Shown in pieces: positions 7,848 through 16,932 of a DNA stretch of 64,000 bases; within the stretch, counting starts at the first letter, position 1; every line of letters begins with the position of its first letter. Below the pieces are notes generated by a model that made no database searches, was not told the origin of the DNA, and saw only the letters and a list, made by a program, of their open reading frames with translations. This stretch comes from Natribaculum luteum (GTDB lineage Archaea; Halobacteriota; Halobacteria; Halobacteriales; Natrialbaceae). Position numbers and translations under genes: made by a program. The stretch is taken from the NCBI RefSeq assembly GCF_023008545.1, contig NZ_CP095398.1, positions 62,001 through 126,000 of the forward strand, written 5' to 3'.

Positions 7848-8585
7848 CTAGTCGCGGAGTTCGGTAAGCGTCGCCGCCCCGCGGGCGAGCGACGACGCGG
7901 GATCCGCGGGATCGTCGTGTTCGTAGATGAGCCACTCGGTGCCGGAACTGCGAGCGGCCTGCGCGCACGCCACGACGTCCACCTCGCCGTCGCCGAGTTC
8001 GACCGGTACTCCGTCGGCGACGTCTTTCAGGTGGACGAGTGGGACTCGTCCCTCGAGTCGTTCGAGCAACGCGACGGGGTCGTGGCCCGCGGCGGTCACC
8101 CACCCCACGTCGAGTTCGATCGTCACGTCGTCGCCCGTTTCGTCGACCAGAACCTCGAATGCGGTCCGGTCGTCGCCGGGGACGTCGACGAACTCGTGAT
8201 CGTGGTTGTGATACCCGAGCGTGAGTCCGTCCTCCTCGAGCCGGTCGGCGAGACCCTCGAGTCGCGCCGCCGTCTCCCGGACGGCCTCCGCGGTCGCGAA
8301 GTGACGGACGTCCAGGTACGGGACGACGACGTGCTCGCAGTCGAGGGCTGTACAGGTTTCGCGTACGCCGTCCGGATCGTCCTCGAGGCTCTCGATCCCG
8401 ACGTGAACGCCGGCCGCTTCGAGACCGGCGTCGTCGAGCACGTCGGCGGCGGTCTCCGGATCGGTCTCGCCGAGTCCTGCGAATTCGACGCCGTCGAACG
8501 TCGTCTCGGCGACGCGGCTGAGCAGCGCCGGCACTGACTCCTCGAGATCGCGCAGCGTGTACAGCTGGATCGCGGTTCCTTCCAT
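7848..8585 (-). CDS. sugar phosphate isomerase/epimerase (xylose isomerase-like TIM barrel)
   Basis: This 245-residue protein begins MEGTAIQLYTLRDLEE, the standard opening of AP endonuclease family 2 / IolE-like TIM barrels. Metal-ligand type motifs follow: FDGVEFAG, GYHNHDHEF (His/Asp/His), IELDVGWVTAAGHDP, PLVHLKDV and YEHDDP at the end. It most likely isomerises, epimerises or dehydrates a sugar or inositol derivative in the cytoplasm. The start at 8585 is set by the conserved N-terminal strand; upstream codons are unrelated. No neighbouring sugar genes define the substrate. Confidence 0.87.
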   Translation of the reverse strand: MEGTAIQLYTLRDLEESVPALLSRVAETTFDGVEFAGLGETDPETAADVLDDAGLEAAGVHVGIESLEDDPDGVRETCTALDCEHVVVPYLDVRHFATAEAVRETAARLEGLADRLEEDGLTLGYHNHDHEFVDVPGDDRTAFEVLVDETGDDVTIELDVGWVTAAGHDPVALLERLEGRVPLVHLKDVADGVPVELGDGEVDVVACAQAARSSGTEWLIYEHDDPADPASSLARGAATLTELRD

Positions 8586-8825
8586 ACCGACGTGTAGGGC
8601 GCGAAGACTGTAAGAGTGAGTGTCAACATGTCGACCGTAGCGGCCGTCGTCGCTCCGAATCGTCGCCCGAATATTCCCGGCTACGTACCATCGATCGAGG
8701 CGTTTCGTCGATCGTTCGTCCACCGAGCGGTTTTCCAGCGGTGTGTATCGATCGGCCCCCGGGTCACGCCGTGACGGTTCGCTTCGCGAGGAGGAGATCA
8801 GAAAACGGCGGTTCGGTTCGCGCCC

Positions 8826-9164
8826 TCACCGGTCACCGTCGATTTCGATCGTGATTTCACCGCTGCTTTCGATCCTCACCAGACACCCTTCGAACTGGAA
8901 CTCGATCTGTACGTCCGCTCTGCGATTCGGGTCCACCACTGCGTCCAGCGCCTCCGGATCGATGGTCGAGTACAACGCTTGTAGTTCGGTCAGTTCGGTT
9001 TCGGTCACTACTGCGACGCTCTCGACGACCGTGACGTGGAGCGGATCGCCGGTCTCCCACTCGTGGCGAGCGTGATAGGTGTTCGTCTGTGGATCGTACT
9101 TTACGCGAGCTGTAGCGTCGAAGTCCGTGGACGGTGGCGTCTCTCGAGTCGTCGTCGGACACAT
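8826..9164 (-). CDS. HalOD1 domain protein
   Basis: This 112-residue protein matches the haloarchaeal output domain 1 pattern: a YDPQTNTYHARHEWE entry strand, VVESVAVVTETELTELQALYSTIDPEALDAVV in the middle, and a C-terminal strand pair VEIQFQFEGCLVRIESSGEITIEI-like. HalOD1 domains are thought to be signalling outputs in haloarchaea; a single-domain version may partner with a sensor. It lies just downstream of the PAS/Bat-type regulator gene in the same orientation with about 45 bp between them, so co-transcription is plausible. Confidence 0.85.
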   Translation of the reverse strand: MCPTTTRETPPSTDFDATARVKYDPQTNTYHARHEWETGDPLHVTVVESVAVVTETELTELQALYSTIDPEALDAVVDPNRRADVQIEFQFEGCLVRIESSGEITIEIDGDR

Positions 9165-9209
9165 AGATGAGGGTGGTGTTCGAACGGCCTAAGAACACAC
9201 AGTGACTGG

Positions 9210-10565
9210 TCAGCGTGCCTCGTTGCCAGATTTTTCGAAGAGACGAGAGAACACGATCCGCTCGGCCTTGCGAAGGTGCTGGTTGAACGTCTGTCGCGTC
9301 ACCCCGATCCGGTCTGCCAGCACGTCGCCCGTACTTGCTCTCGGAATGTCGAAGTAACCGCCGTAGTACGCCGCCTGCAGCGCCGCGAACTGTCGGTCCG
9401 TGAGCGCGTCCTCGACGATATCGTACAGGAGACGCGGCGAGTAGACGAACTCCTCGGAAAGCAGTTCGACGTCCGGATAGATGCGACGAGCGGCCGCGAC
9501 CGCATCTCGGGGGTCGACGTCCCCCGGGAGTTCACCGAGGAATCGAACGGCGTCGCCGTCCAGGACGATCGCTCTAACCCGCCCTCCGAGCACGTCGAAT
9601 GCGATGGGGACGGTGTCGGAATCGGTGTGCATCTCGACTCGACAGCGGTCGTCGACGGAACTGAGCAGTCGGACGCTACGAACCCGGTCGTGCTGTTCGA
9701 GGACGTCGACGGCCGACTTCGCAGGGAGACCGACGATCGTCACGTACTGCAGAGCACTCCCGTCGGGACGGCCGACGACCGAGTCCACGGTGATGCGAAT
9801 ATCTCGGTCGGCGGCGTCGAACCCCGACGGGACGACTCGTCTGGAAGTGAGGATGAGCGATCGGACGTGCTCGCTCGTCAGCTTCTCCTCGCGGCGTTTC
9901 AGGGCCGTCGCGTCTTCGAGACCGACGACGACGCAATCGACCTCGCCCTCGGCGTCGAGCACCGGTGCCGAATTGCTCGACAGCCACCGCTCCGTTCCGT
10001 CCGGGAGTTCGAGCCAGTGTTCGAACCCGTAAACTGGTTTCCCCGTCGCCAGAACCTGTGTGACGGGGTGTTCGTCGGGAAGAATCGGTGTGCCGTCGTC
10101 GTACGTGATGTGCCACTCGGGCTGAGTGTACGTCCGGCTCGTGATCTCGTCGCGCGTGAGCCCGAGCATGTTTTCTGCCCGTCCGTTCGCAAGCGCAATT
10201 GTGCCCGACGGTTCGACCACGACGATTCCGACGGGACTCGTTTCGAGGATTCGATCGAGGAGGTCGCTGTTCCGGGTATCCCCGTTGCGTGCGTCCGTCT
10301 CGTCTGTCTCTCCGTCGGTGATCGAGGCGCGGCCGACAGCAGTGCGAGCGGCCGGGGGACGCCACCACACTCGAGCACACGCGCCGACTTTCTTCGTACG
10401 TAGTTCGCCCTCGGTGGCGAGCGCCTCGAGCCTGTTGTACGCAGTTCGGCGGGCACATCCCGCCGCGTCTGCGACCTCGGTCGCCGTGAGCGGTTCGTAC
10501 TGGTCCGTGCGTCGTTCGAACACCTCGAGAATGCCGTCGTCGGAAAGTCCCCGTACCCTGTCCAT
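9210..10565 (-). CDS. PAS domain/bacterio-opsin activator (Bat)-type transcriptional regulator
   Basis: The protein is 451 residues. The N-terminus is a winged-helix segment (residues about 8-62, LTATEVADAAGCARRTAYNRL). It is followed by a PAS sensor (about 105-215, SPVGIVVVEPSGTIALANGRAE), a Bat-type GAF/HTH-associated domain (about 220-370) and the C-terminal HTH_10 helix-turn-helix (LTDRQFAALQAAYYGGYFDIP...GVTRQTFNQHLRKAE). This is the architecture of haloarchaeal sensor-regulators that read redox, light or small ligands. The ATG at 10565 begins the winged helix; an upstream start adds 19 basic residues of no family resemblance. Its targets are unknown. Confidence 0.88.
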   Translation of the reverse strand: MDRVRGLSDDGILEVFERRTDQYEPLTATEVADAAGCARRTAYNRLEALATEGELRTKKVGACARVWWRPPAARTAVGRASITDGETDETDARNGDTRNSDLLDRILETSPVGIVVVEPSGTIALANGRAENMLGLTRDEITSRTYTQPEWHITYDDGTPILPDEHPVTQVLATGKPVYGFEHWLELPDGTERWLSSNSAPVLDAEGEVDCVVVGLEDATALKRREEKLTSEHVRSLILTSRRVVPSGFDAADRDIRITVDSVVGRPDGSALQYVTIVGLPAKSAVDVLEQHDRVRSVRLLSSVDDRCRVEMHTDSDTVPIAFDVLGGRVRAIVLDGDAVRFLGELPGDVDPRDAVAAARRIYPDVELLSEEFVYSPRLLYDIVEDALTDRQFAALQAAYYGGYFDIPRASTGDVLADRIGVTRQTFNQHLRKAERIVFSRLFEKSGNEAR

Positions 10566-10724
10566 GCCACGTCTTCGACTCGACGAGAGATAGCGCTTCC
10601 GCAGCGGTATCCGCGTCTTCACGCCTGCATTCGTCCGAAAAGCAGTGCGGACGGAACGTGAACGTCCATTTTCACGGCGATCGAACGAAGTCGGTCGGCG
10701 ATCCGTCTCACACTCGAGAGCTCC

Positions 10725-11801
10725 TCACGGAAGCTCGAACTTCGAGTCGCGTTTCGTCACGACGACGTCCTCGAGGACGAGCACGTCGAGACCCATCCCG
10801 AAGAAGTCCTTGAGCGCCCCGGTCGGCGTGGTGACGATCGGTTCGGCGTGGTCGTTGAACGACGTGTTGAGGAGGACGGGAACGCCGGTCACGGTCTCGA
10901 ACTCGCGGAGTAACCGGTAGTATCTGGGATTCTGTTCCTCGCGAACGGTCTGGGGTCGGGTGGTGTCGTCTGCGGGGTGGAGAACCGCACCTAGCTCGTC
11001 GCGTTTCTCGGGCGCCACGTCGAACGTGTCGATCATATATGGGCTCGCTATCGCGTTCTCGAGGTACTCGTCGGCCGCCGATTCGACCATCGACGGCGCG
11101 AACGGTCGCCACTCCTCGCGGTGTTTGACGAAGCGATTCACCCGGTCGCGGGACGTCTCGGTTCGCGGATCGGCGAGGATGCTCCGGTTGCCGAGCGCTC
11201 GCGGCCCCAGCTCGAGTCGGCCCTGGAACCAGCCGACGAGCGCGCCGTCCGCGAGCAGTTCGGCGACCCGTCGCTCGAGGTTGGCAGGTTCGGCGTAGTC
11301 GACCTTGTTCGTCTCGAGCAGTTCCCGGACGTCGTCGGTCTCGTACTCGGGCCCCCAGTAGACGTTCGTCAGCGGGTCGACCTCGTCCGGACGGTAGTCG
11401 ATCCACCCCCCGCCGAGTGCGAGTCCGGCGTCGTGGGCGACGGGCTGGACGAACACGTCGTCGACGGCCGGCGATTCCCGGACACACTTGTTCAATTTGC
11501 AGTTGAGCGCGACCCCGCCCGCGAGACCGACGTTGCCGGTCCCGATTCGATCGACGTACTCGTCGACGATGGCCGTGACGGACTCCTCGAGGAGTTTCTG
11601 TGCCGTGTGCGCGAGGTCCTTCTCGAACTGGTCGAACTCCTCGGTCGTCGTCGAACGCGGTCGATCGAACAGGTCCTCGAGTGCCTTCACGCCGTGTTCG
11701 GTTCCCCAGCGGCCGGTGATCGGCGTCACGTCGTAGTCGACGCCGGTGTCGATACTGCGTCGGAGCCGACGCTCGATCCCGGGGTTGTCCTCGCCGTAGG
11801 G
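10725..11801 (-). pseudogene. carbamoyltransferase (NodU/CmcH family), C-terminal part, separated by IS607 insertion
   Basis: This half encodes the last 358 residues of a NodU-type carbamoyltransferase, from PYGEDNPGIERR through the GLAGGVALNCKLN motif and the signature LELGPRALGNRSILADPR to the C-terminus KRDSKFELP. The frame is clean and ends at 10725. The N-terminal half is at 14260-14916, on the other side of the IS607 element. Family members transfer carbamoyl from carbamoyl phosphate to a sugar or antibiotic hydroxyl. Read across the junction, the codon CCC at 11799-11801 joins TGC (14260) in frame, giving MGLAPYGED, the expected family motif. The gene is interrupted but not otherwise damaged. 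Confidence 0.9.
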
Positions 11802-11827
11802 TTCGTAACTGTTTCTGAATTCCGAAT

Positions 11828-11834
11828 CTTTAAG
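11828..11834 (+). promoter_or_regulatory. TATA-like box of the IS607 tnpA gene
   Basis: CTTTAAG lies inside the left end of the element. Transcription would begin about 25 nt downstream, which places the ATG at 11865, not the one at 11844, first in the message. Confidence 0.45.
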
Positions 11835-11864
11835 CAGTAATAAATGGTGATTAGCAACAACACG

Positions 11865-12470
11865 ATGCCACGGTCGTACGCCATCGGCGAGTTCGCGGAG
11901 GAACTTGGCGTCCACCCCGAAACTGTCAAACGGTGGTGTCGAAACGGCGACCTTGACTACACACGCACGCCCGGCGGCGACCGACGCATCCCACACCGTG
12001 AACTCCTCCGCCTCGCTGGTGATGCTCGCCCCCGCGACCACGTCGCGCTCTACGCCCGCGTCTCCAGTCACGGACAGAAAGACAACGGCGACCTTGATCG
12101 GCAACTCGACCGTCTTCGAGACCACGCTCACGACAACGGATGGACGGTCGAAACCACCTACACAGACGTCGGCAGCGGTCTCGACCAACTCCTCGACGAC
12201 GTACAAGACAGCGACTACGGCCGCGTCCTCGTCACCTACGAGGACAGACTCACCCGCTTTGGCTTCTCCTACCTCGAACGCCTTCTCGACCACCACGGCG
12301 TCACCATCACCGTCATCGAAGACGAGACGGACAAAACCGCACAGGAAGAACTCGTCGACGACCTCATCAAGCTCGTCGCCAGCTTCTCCAGCAAGCTCTA
12401 CGGAATGCGATCCAGCAAAAAACAACAGGTCGTCAACGCCGTCGAATCCGAGGTGAACCCCGATGACTGA
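11865..12470 (+). CDS. tnpA: IS607 TnpA serine recombinase
   Basis: This 201-residue transposase has an N-terminal MerR-like helix-turn-helix (YAIGEFAEELGVHPETVKRW, then TRTPGGDRRIP). A resolvase-type catalytic domain follows, starting with ALYARVSSHGQ, where the Ser of RVSS is the nucleophile. The Arg-containing motif YEDRLTRFGF is the second catalytic block. The protein moves the element by cutting at a GG core. The start at 11865 is preferred over 11844 because of the TATA spacing. The gene overlaps tnpB by the sequence ATGACTGA, so the two are translationally coupled. Confidence 0.93.
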   Translation: MPRSYAIGEFAEELGVHPETVKRWCRNGDLDYTRTPGGDRRIPHRELLRLAGDARPRDHVALYARVSSHGQKDNGDLDRQLDRLRDHAHDNGWTVETTYTDVGSGLDQLLDDVQDSDYGRVLVTYEDRLTRFGFSYLERLLDHHGVTITVIEDETDKTAQEELVDDLIKLVASFSSKLYGMRSSKKQQVVNAVESEVNPDD

Positions 12471-14247
12471 CCACCTCTCGCTGCCCCTCCGACTGCCGGA
12501 GACACACCACGACGCACACGAACGGTTAGACGAGTTCGTCCAACACGTCGCCACCCGCATCCTCCACCTCCGCTGGACGCCGGAATACCTCGACGACATC
12601 CACGACGCCGACTATCAGGCGTGGACGTACTTCGACGAACACCAACCATTCGAAGAACTCGACGACCACGCCCTCTACCACTCCATCCACCACGGTGAAG
12701 ATCCGCCGGCGGATTTCGAACTGTACGTACCGTCACGTATCCGGCGATGCATCCTACAGAAAGTCGGAGAAACCCTGCGGAGCCACGCCGATCGCCGCGA
12801 CGCCTTCTACGCCATCCAGCGCGTCCTCCCCACGCACAAAATCCGCCGAATACACCGTCGCCGCATCAAAGAAGAACTGTGGGAGGACGGCGAGTACCTC
12901 TCCGGGGGCTACGTTGATGTTCTCATCGACCAACTCAACACGTACTACGACCGCCACGGAAGGTATCCGGACACGTATTTCGAGTTGCAAGACCCGCCGG
13001 AGTACAGCAACGGCGCGTTGCCGTACTCGGCGGACGACGGCCCCACGAGCGGCCAAGCCGTCAACTACCACTACGACGAAAACGAGCAGTCGGTGACGGT
13101 GAAGGTGAAGGTGAAAACCCCTGACACTGTGACTCCCGAAAGTCGTGGGGACTGGTCGTGGCACGAACACGACCTCGCCGGGTACGACGCCTTCTACACG
13201 CTCACCCAGCACGGCTCTCTGTCAGCCCCAGAGTTCCAATCCACGTGGCGCAAGAACGGCGACCACATCCACGAACTCTCGTTTCCCGTCGAAGTCGATA
13301 ATGCCGACACAGACGGTGATGCGGAACGCGTGTTGGCGCTCGACGCCGGGATACGGAAGGACGTGACCGCGGTCGTCGTTGAGGAGACTGGCAAACAGGT
13401 GTCGCGGCCGCATTTCGTTCGAGTTACTGATCGTGACGGGATGCGCCGACGGCACCGGGAGCGACAGCGGTTAAACGATCAGTTGGCGGAACTTCGCCGG
13501 AGTGGGCGGGATCACACGGCAGCGTTCAAAACGGTGCAGGCAGAGTACGAACGAGTGAACACCAAAATCCAGCACAAGCGCGAGCAGTTGACACATGATG
13601 TGGCGAATCAGGTCGTCGCGCTCGCCTTGGTGTACGACGTGGACGCCGTGGTTCACGAGGATTTGCGGTCGCTGTCCCCACCGTCTGGTGAAGGTGGGTT
13701 GTCGTGGGAGCTGTCGAGTTGGGCGCGGCGCGAGATCGTCGAGAAGATCGAGTACCGCTGCGAGTACGTTGGCGTGGACGTGGATCGGGTGTACCCGCAG
13801 GGGACGAGTCGGTCGTGTCCGCGTTGTGGTTCGACTGGCCATACGTGCAAGTCTCCCGACCACACGGAGGAGGTGTGGTGGGGTGGGCACTTCCGCTGCG
13901 ACAACGCTCGGTGCGGGTTTGAAGGTGATCGAGATTACATCGCGGCGGTGAACGTGGCTCGCGTGTTCTTCAGCGAGATGGATGGACTGGATCACGGTTT
14001 CATGTCCTCCTATACGGGGGATTCGGAAACCGTGCCAGCTCGCCGTTCCGTTGGCACGCGGCTCGCGTTCGGGCGTGGCGTTGTTGCCTACGAGCCCGAA
14101 CAGACAGGGGCGACCGCTGGTGGTGGGTCGGCTGTCATAACGCCCGCTGTCGCCCTGTCAGAGTCGAATGCGGATGGCGGTGATGGGTGTGGCCCAGCCA
14201 CCCGTCAGTACACCCAATTCCAACGGGTTACTGCTGAACACTGCTGA
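12463..14247 (+). CDS. tnpB: TnpB RNA-guided nuclease of the IS607 element
   Basis: This 594-residue protein has a RuvC-like nuclease core with its three acidic positions visible: D294 in VLALDAG, E399 in VVHEDLRSL and the Asp of GDRDYIAAVNVAR near 489-491. Between the last two lies a four-cysteine zinc finger, CPRC (452-455) and CDNARC (479-484). The catalytic set is therefore intact. After the nuclease core, a tail of about 90 residues (from 505) is rich in Gly/Ser/Thr and overlaps the DNA expected to encode the guide scaffold RNA. TnpB proteins cut DNA matching the sequence that flanks the element's right end and promote element retention. Confidence 0.92.
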   Translation: MTDHLSLPLRLPETHHDAHERLDEFVQHVATRILHLRWTPEYLDDIHDADYQAWTYFDEHQPFEELDDHALYHSIHHGEDPPADFELYVPSRIRRCILQKVGETLRSHADRRDAFYAIQRVLPTHKIRRIHRRRIKEELWEDGEYLSGGYVDVLIDQLNTYYDRHGRYPDTYFELQDPPEYSNGALPYSADDGPTSGQAVNYHYDENEQSVTVKVKVKTPDTVTPESRGDWSWHEHDLAGYDAFYTLTQHGSLSAPEFQSTWRKNGDHIHELSFPVEVDNADTDGDAERVLALDAGIRKDVTAVVVEETGKQVSRPHFVRVTDRDGMRRRHRERQRLNDQLAELRRSGRDHTAAFKTVQAEYERVNTKIQHKREQLTHDVANQVVALALVYDVDAVVHEDLRSLSPPSGEGGLSWELSSWARREIVEKIEYRCEYVGVDVDRVYPQGTSRSCPRCGSTGHTCKSPDHTEEVWWGGHFRCDNARCGFEGDRDYIAAVNVARVFFSEMDGLDHGFMSSYTGDSETVPARRSVGTRLAFGRGVVAYEPEQTGATAGGGSAVITPAVALSESNADGGDGCGPATRQYTQFQRVTAEHC

Positions 14248-14257
14248 AAATAGGAAC
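14100..14257 (+). ncRNA. candidate omega RNA (TnpB guide scaffold) at the right end of IS607
   Basis: Position-based prediction: TnpB guide RNAs are transcribed from the 3' end of tnpB through the element's right end, with the guide taken from the flank. Here the right end has G/C-rich inverted segments and the CTGCTGAA repeats. The guide would begin at about 14258 and read TGCGAGTCCCATCACTTTCC, host carbamoyltransferase sequence. Not verified by folding. Confidence 0.4.
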
Positions 14258-14259
14258 GG

Positions 14260-14916
14260 TGCGAGTCCCATCACTTTCCCCTCGCCGTTGAACATCCGGT
14301 AGCCGAGGTAGTTCGTGACCGCGGCGTAGAACAATCCCCAGCTGTTCGGGTGTTCGTACGTCCGGAGACGCGTGAGCCCGTCGGCGGTGGCGTGCCAGAC
14401 GACGGTCGAGTCGTACTCGCCTTTCGCGTCGATCGTCAGAACCAGCGCCTCGTCGAACGTCGACGGGTGGAACGCGCTCACCGCGTGACACGCGTGGTGC
14501 GAGCGGCGCTCGATCGGCGGGAGGGGCGTTCCGATCTCCTCGAGACGGGACTCGACGAGACGCGTCGGCACGTACCGCGATTTAAACTGATCTCTGCCGA
14601 CGTTCCGGAGGTGTGATAACTTCTCGAGCGTTCCGTCGAGCCGGACGGTATTTTTCAGGTAGTGATCGAGGATCTTCGTCCGGAGGGTCGGTTCGTACGG
14701 GAGGACGATCTTCTCGAGCTCGCCGAGGTCGATCCCTTCGTACTCGAGGCAGGCGCGAATCGCCCGCTCCGGGAAGGTGTCGACCGCGTGTTTCTCTCGA
14801 GTCAGGCGCTCTTCCTCGATCGCGAATCGAAGTTCACCGTCGTCGAAGATCGCTGCGCTCGGATCGTGCTGGCCGTAGAGGCCGATTGCGGGTTTGAATG
14901 ACAGGACGTAGCTCAT
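14260..14916 (-). pseudogene. carbamoyltransferase (NodU/CmcH family), N-terminal part
   Basis: This half encodes the first 219 residues. It starts MSYVLSFKPAIGLYGQHDPSA, followed by FAIEEERLTREKHAVDTFPE, the His-rich substrate motif HHACHAVSAF, VLTIDAKGEYDST and the last native motif MGLAP at the element border. Beyond 14258 the frame runs into element sequence (FLFSAVFSS...) and soon stops. Together with the C-terminal part the intact protein would be about 577 residues, the usual family length. The phosphodiesterase gene upstream in the same orientation (stop near 15000) suggests a shared surface-polymer modification unit. Confidence 0.9.
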
Positions 14917-14999
14917 GAGTTCGGTGGTTTTTCGTCTGGGTGGCTCTCGTGGAACAGGTGGGTCGATCGACTGGCGATTATTCGATCCGAGCGAAACGA

Positions 15000-16610
15000 T
15001 CACTCGATGTAGCCGAGGGTCTCGAGTCGGTTCTCGACCACGGAATCGACGGTCGCTCGGTTCGAATCCGTATACTCGGGATAGGACATCGGCTCGGTCT
15101 CCTCGACGATCGGAAGGACGCGCCCGTCCATCCTGTCGCTGTACGGTACCCCGAGTGCGGCGAGGATCGTCGGAGCGACGTCGAACAGGTGCGCGTCATC
15201 GATGGATCGCGACTGGTCGATTCCCTCGCCGCTCGCGACGAATATCCCATCGAGCTTGTGGTTCCAGGGTTCCGTCGTCTCGACGAAGTACTCCTCGCAC
15301 GGCTGTGCCGAGAGGAAGTGCTGGAAGTCGGTCGGGACGGTGACGATATCGACTGCTCGATCCGTGTACGGGCCCTCGAAGAACGCCTCGCGGGGTGCGA
15401 CCTCCTGGAAGACGGGCTCGCCGTCGGGTGCGGTCACCGACTCGAGTTCCCGAACGAGATCCGCTCTGACGGCCTCGTACTCGTCCTGTGGTATCGTCCC
15501 GTCGGGGTCTCGTCCCTCGACGTTCATCCGAACACCGAGTTCGGTCCGTGCGCGGACGTACGCTTTCGAATTCGGGAAGTCGACCTGTTCGTTCCCGGTG
15601 CGGACGACACCGTCCGGGACGTGTGCTTTCGCGAACTCCCCGAGTCCGAGGCGTTCCAGGACGAGCCCTGTCCGGTGGGCCGTAATTCCGACGCTCGCCA
15701 GCGCCGCGGCGATCCGTTCGACGGTGCTCGGCTCCCACTCGTCGGCCTGCTCGCCGTCCCGGAGGTCGTCTCGCATCGCGTTCCACGTCGGCATCCCCTT
15801 CCCGCCGAGGGTGGTCTCGAGATAGCCAGCGTCCTCGAGGAAGGCGTTGACTCGGAACTCGGGTTTCTCGTAGCGACCCATCCCGTGATCGCTCGCGACG
15901 AACACCTGCCGTGGCGTACACGCCTCGAGGACTGCGCCGATCTGCTCGTCGGCGGCAGCGTAGACTCGCTTGACCTTCTCCCACTCGCCGTCGAACTCGT
16001 GGAAGACGGTGTCGGTTTTCTGAAACTGGAGGAAGCCGAAGTCCGGTTCGAACCGGTCGGCAAGATAGCGAAACGCGTCGCCGCGCATCTCGACGAGCGT
16101 GCAGTACTCGTCTATCTTCTCGGCGTCCGAGAGCGAGTCGTCACCTCTCGCATACCGGGGGTAGACGCGGTACGCACCGATGGCCTCGCGGACGTCGTCG
16201 AGGATGCCTTTGGGGTGACACGGCGGATCTTCCGGACCGATGAATCCCGGGATAATCGCCCCGTCGATCTCGTCCGGCGGGTGCGTGACGGGAACGTTGA
16301 CGACGACGCTCGAGCGACCGTGGTGGTCGAGCAACGTCCAGAGTCGGTGTGCGTGGACGTCGTCGCCTTTCACGACGTGAAAGTCGTATCCGTCGAACCC
16401 GGTAAACCCGTAGACGCCGTGTTTCCCCGGATTGACGCCGGTAAACAGCGACGGCCACGCGCTGGGTGTCCACGGCGGAATCTGCGACTCGAGCGGTGCG
16501 GTGACGCCCGTCTCGAGCAGGGCGCGGAGGTTCGGAATCACGTTCTCCTCGGATAGCCGGTCGAACACCGAGAGACAACCGGCGTCGATGCCAACGAGCA
16601 GTACGTCCAT
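15000..16610 (-). CDS. type I phosphodiesterase/nucleotide pyrophosphatase (alkaline phosphatase superfamily)
   Basis: This 536-residue protein begins MDVLLVGIDAGCLSVFDRL, where the first metal-binding Asp is expected. IPPWTPSAWPSLFTGVNPGKHGVYGF follows, with the nucleophile Thr/Ser of the superfamily in the WTPSAWPS segment. Further metal ligands appear in FQKTDTVFHEFD and VFVASDHGMG. No signal peptide is seen, so it probably acts in the cytoplasm or at the inner membrane face, cleaving a phosphodiester or phosphosugar. The ATG at 16610 is chosen by the conserved strand; an in-frame start at 16655 would add 15 residues. It is divergent from the deacetylase-like lipoprotein gene and lies directly before the carbamoyltransferase gene. 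Confidence 0.87.
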   Translation of the reverse strand: MDVLLVGIDAGCLSVFDRLSEENVIPNLRALLETGVTAPLESQIPPWTPSAWPSLFTGVNPGKHGVYGFTGFDGYDFHVVKGDDVHAHRLWTLLDHHGRSSVVVNVPVTHPPDEIDGAIIPGFIGPEDPPCHPKGILDDVREAIGAYRVYPRYARGDDSLSDAEKIDEYCTLVEMRGDAFRYLADRFEPDFGFLQFQKTDTVFHEFDGEWEKVKRVYAAADEQIGAVLEACTPRQVFVASDHGMGRYEKPEFRVNAFLEDAGYLETTLGGKGMPTWNAMRDDLRDGEQADEWEPSTVERIAAALASVGITAHRTGLVLERLGLGEFAKAHVPDGVVRTGNEQVDFPNSKAYVRARTELGVRMNVEGRDPDGTIPQDEYEAVRADLVRELESVTAPDGEPVFQEVAPREAFFEGPYTDRAVDIVTVPTDFQHFLSAQPCEEYFVETTEPWNHKLDGIFVASGEGIDQSRSIDDAHLFDVAPTILAALGVPYSDRMDGRVLPIVEETEPMSYPEYTDSNRATVDSVVENRLETLGYIE

Positions 16611-16932
16611 CTGATTTCGACCAGTCGTCGGTTCGCTTTCGCTACTACGTTTCATTCAGATACGTCGGGAGTGGTGTCGGAGGGATATATTTAATATCGA
16701 GTAAAACACCCCGACCGCGTTCGGCGAGTGTGCAAACGAGGTGTCGGATTGCGACCGGTCGAGCGTCGAGAACTCGCCAGGTCTGGACCCCTGTTTCCCC
16801 CTCGAAACGGTGTTTAACACACCGATAAACGCTCTCTCGATCGGCCGAGATCGAGATCTCGAGGATTCCGACGGGCGAATATCGTTTAAGAAGTCCATCA
16901 CCAAATGGCTCGAATCGGGACGAACGAACAGC

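Larger units (their letters stand above)
11800..14257 (+). mobile_element. IS607 family insertion sequence (tnpA + tnpB), complete
   Basis: A 2458-bp element carrying a serine-recombinase TnpA and a TnpB nuclease lies inside the carbamoyltransferase gene. The boundary was found by restoring the host frame: the host reads GTAG-GG on the left (GG at 11800-11801) and GG-TGCGAG on the right (GG at 14258-14259). A single GG remains after removal. Insertion at a GG dinucleotide without terminal inverted repeats or target duplication is typical of IS607. The right end carries two CTGCTGAA direct repeats (14231-14248). Confidence 0.9.

Noticed and set aside
10725-12599. A single 624-codon minus-strand frame covering the carbamoyltransferase C-terminus and the left part of the IS607 element
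   Set aside because: Its first half is the antisense of tnpA. Only the part from 11801 down is carbamoyltransferase.
15055-15085. GGTTCGAATCC, resembling a tRNA T-arm
   Set aside because: It lies inside the phosphodiesterase coding sequence and there is no matching acceptor or anticodon stem.
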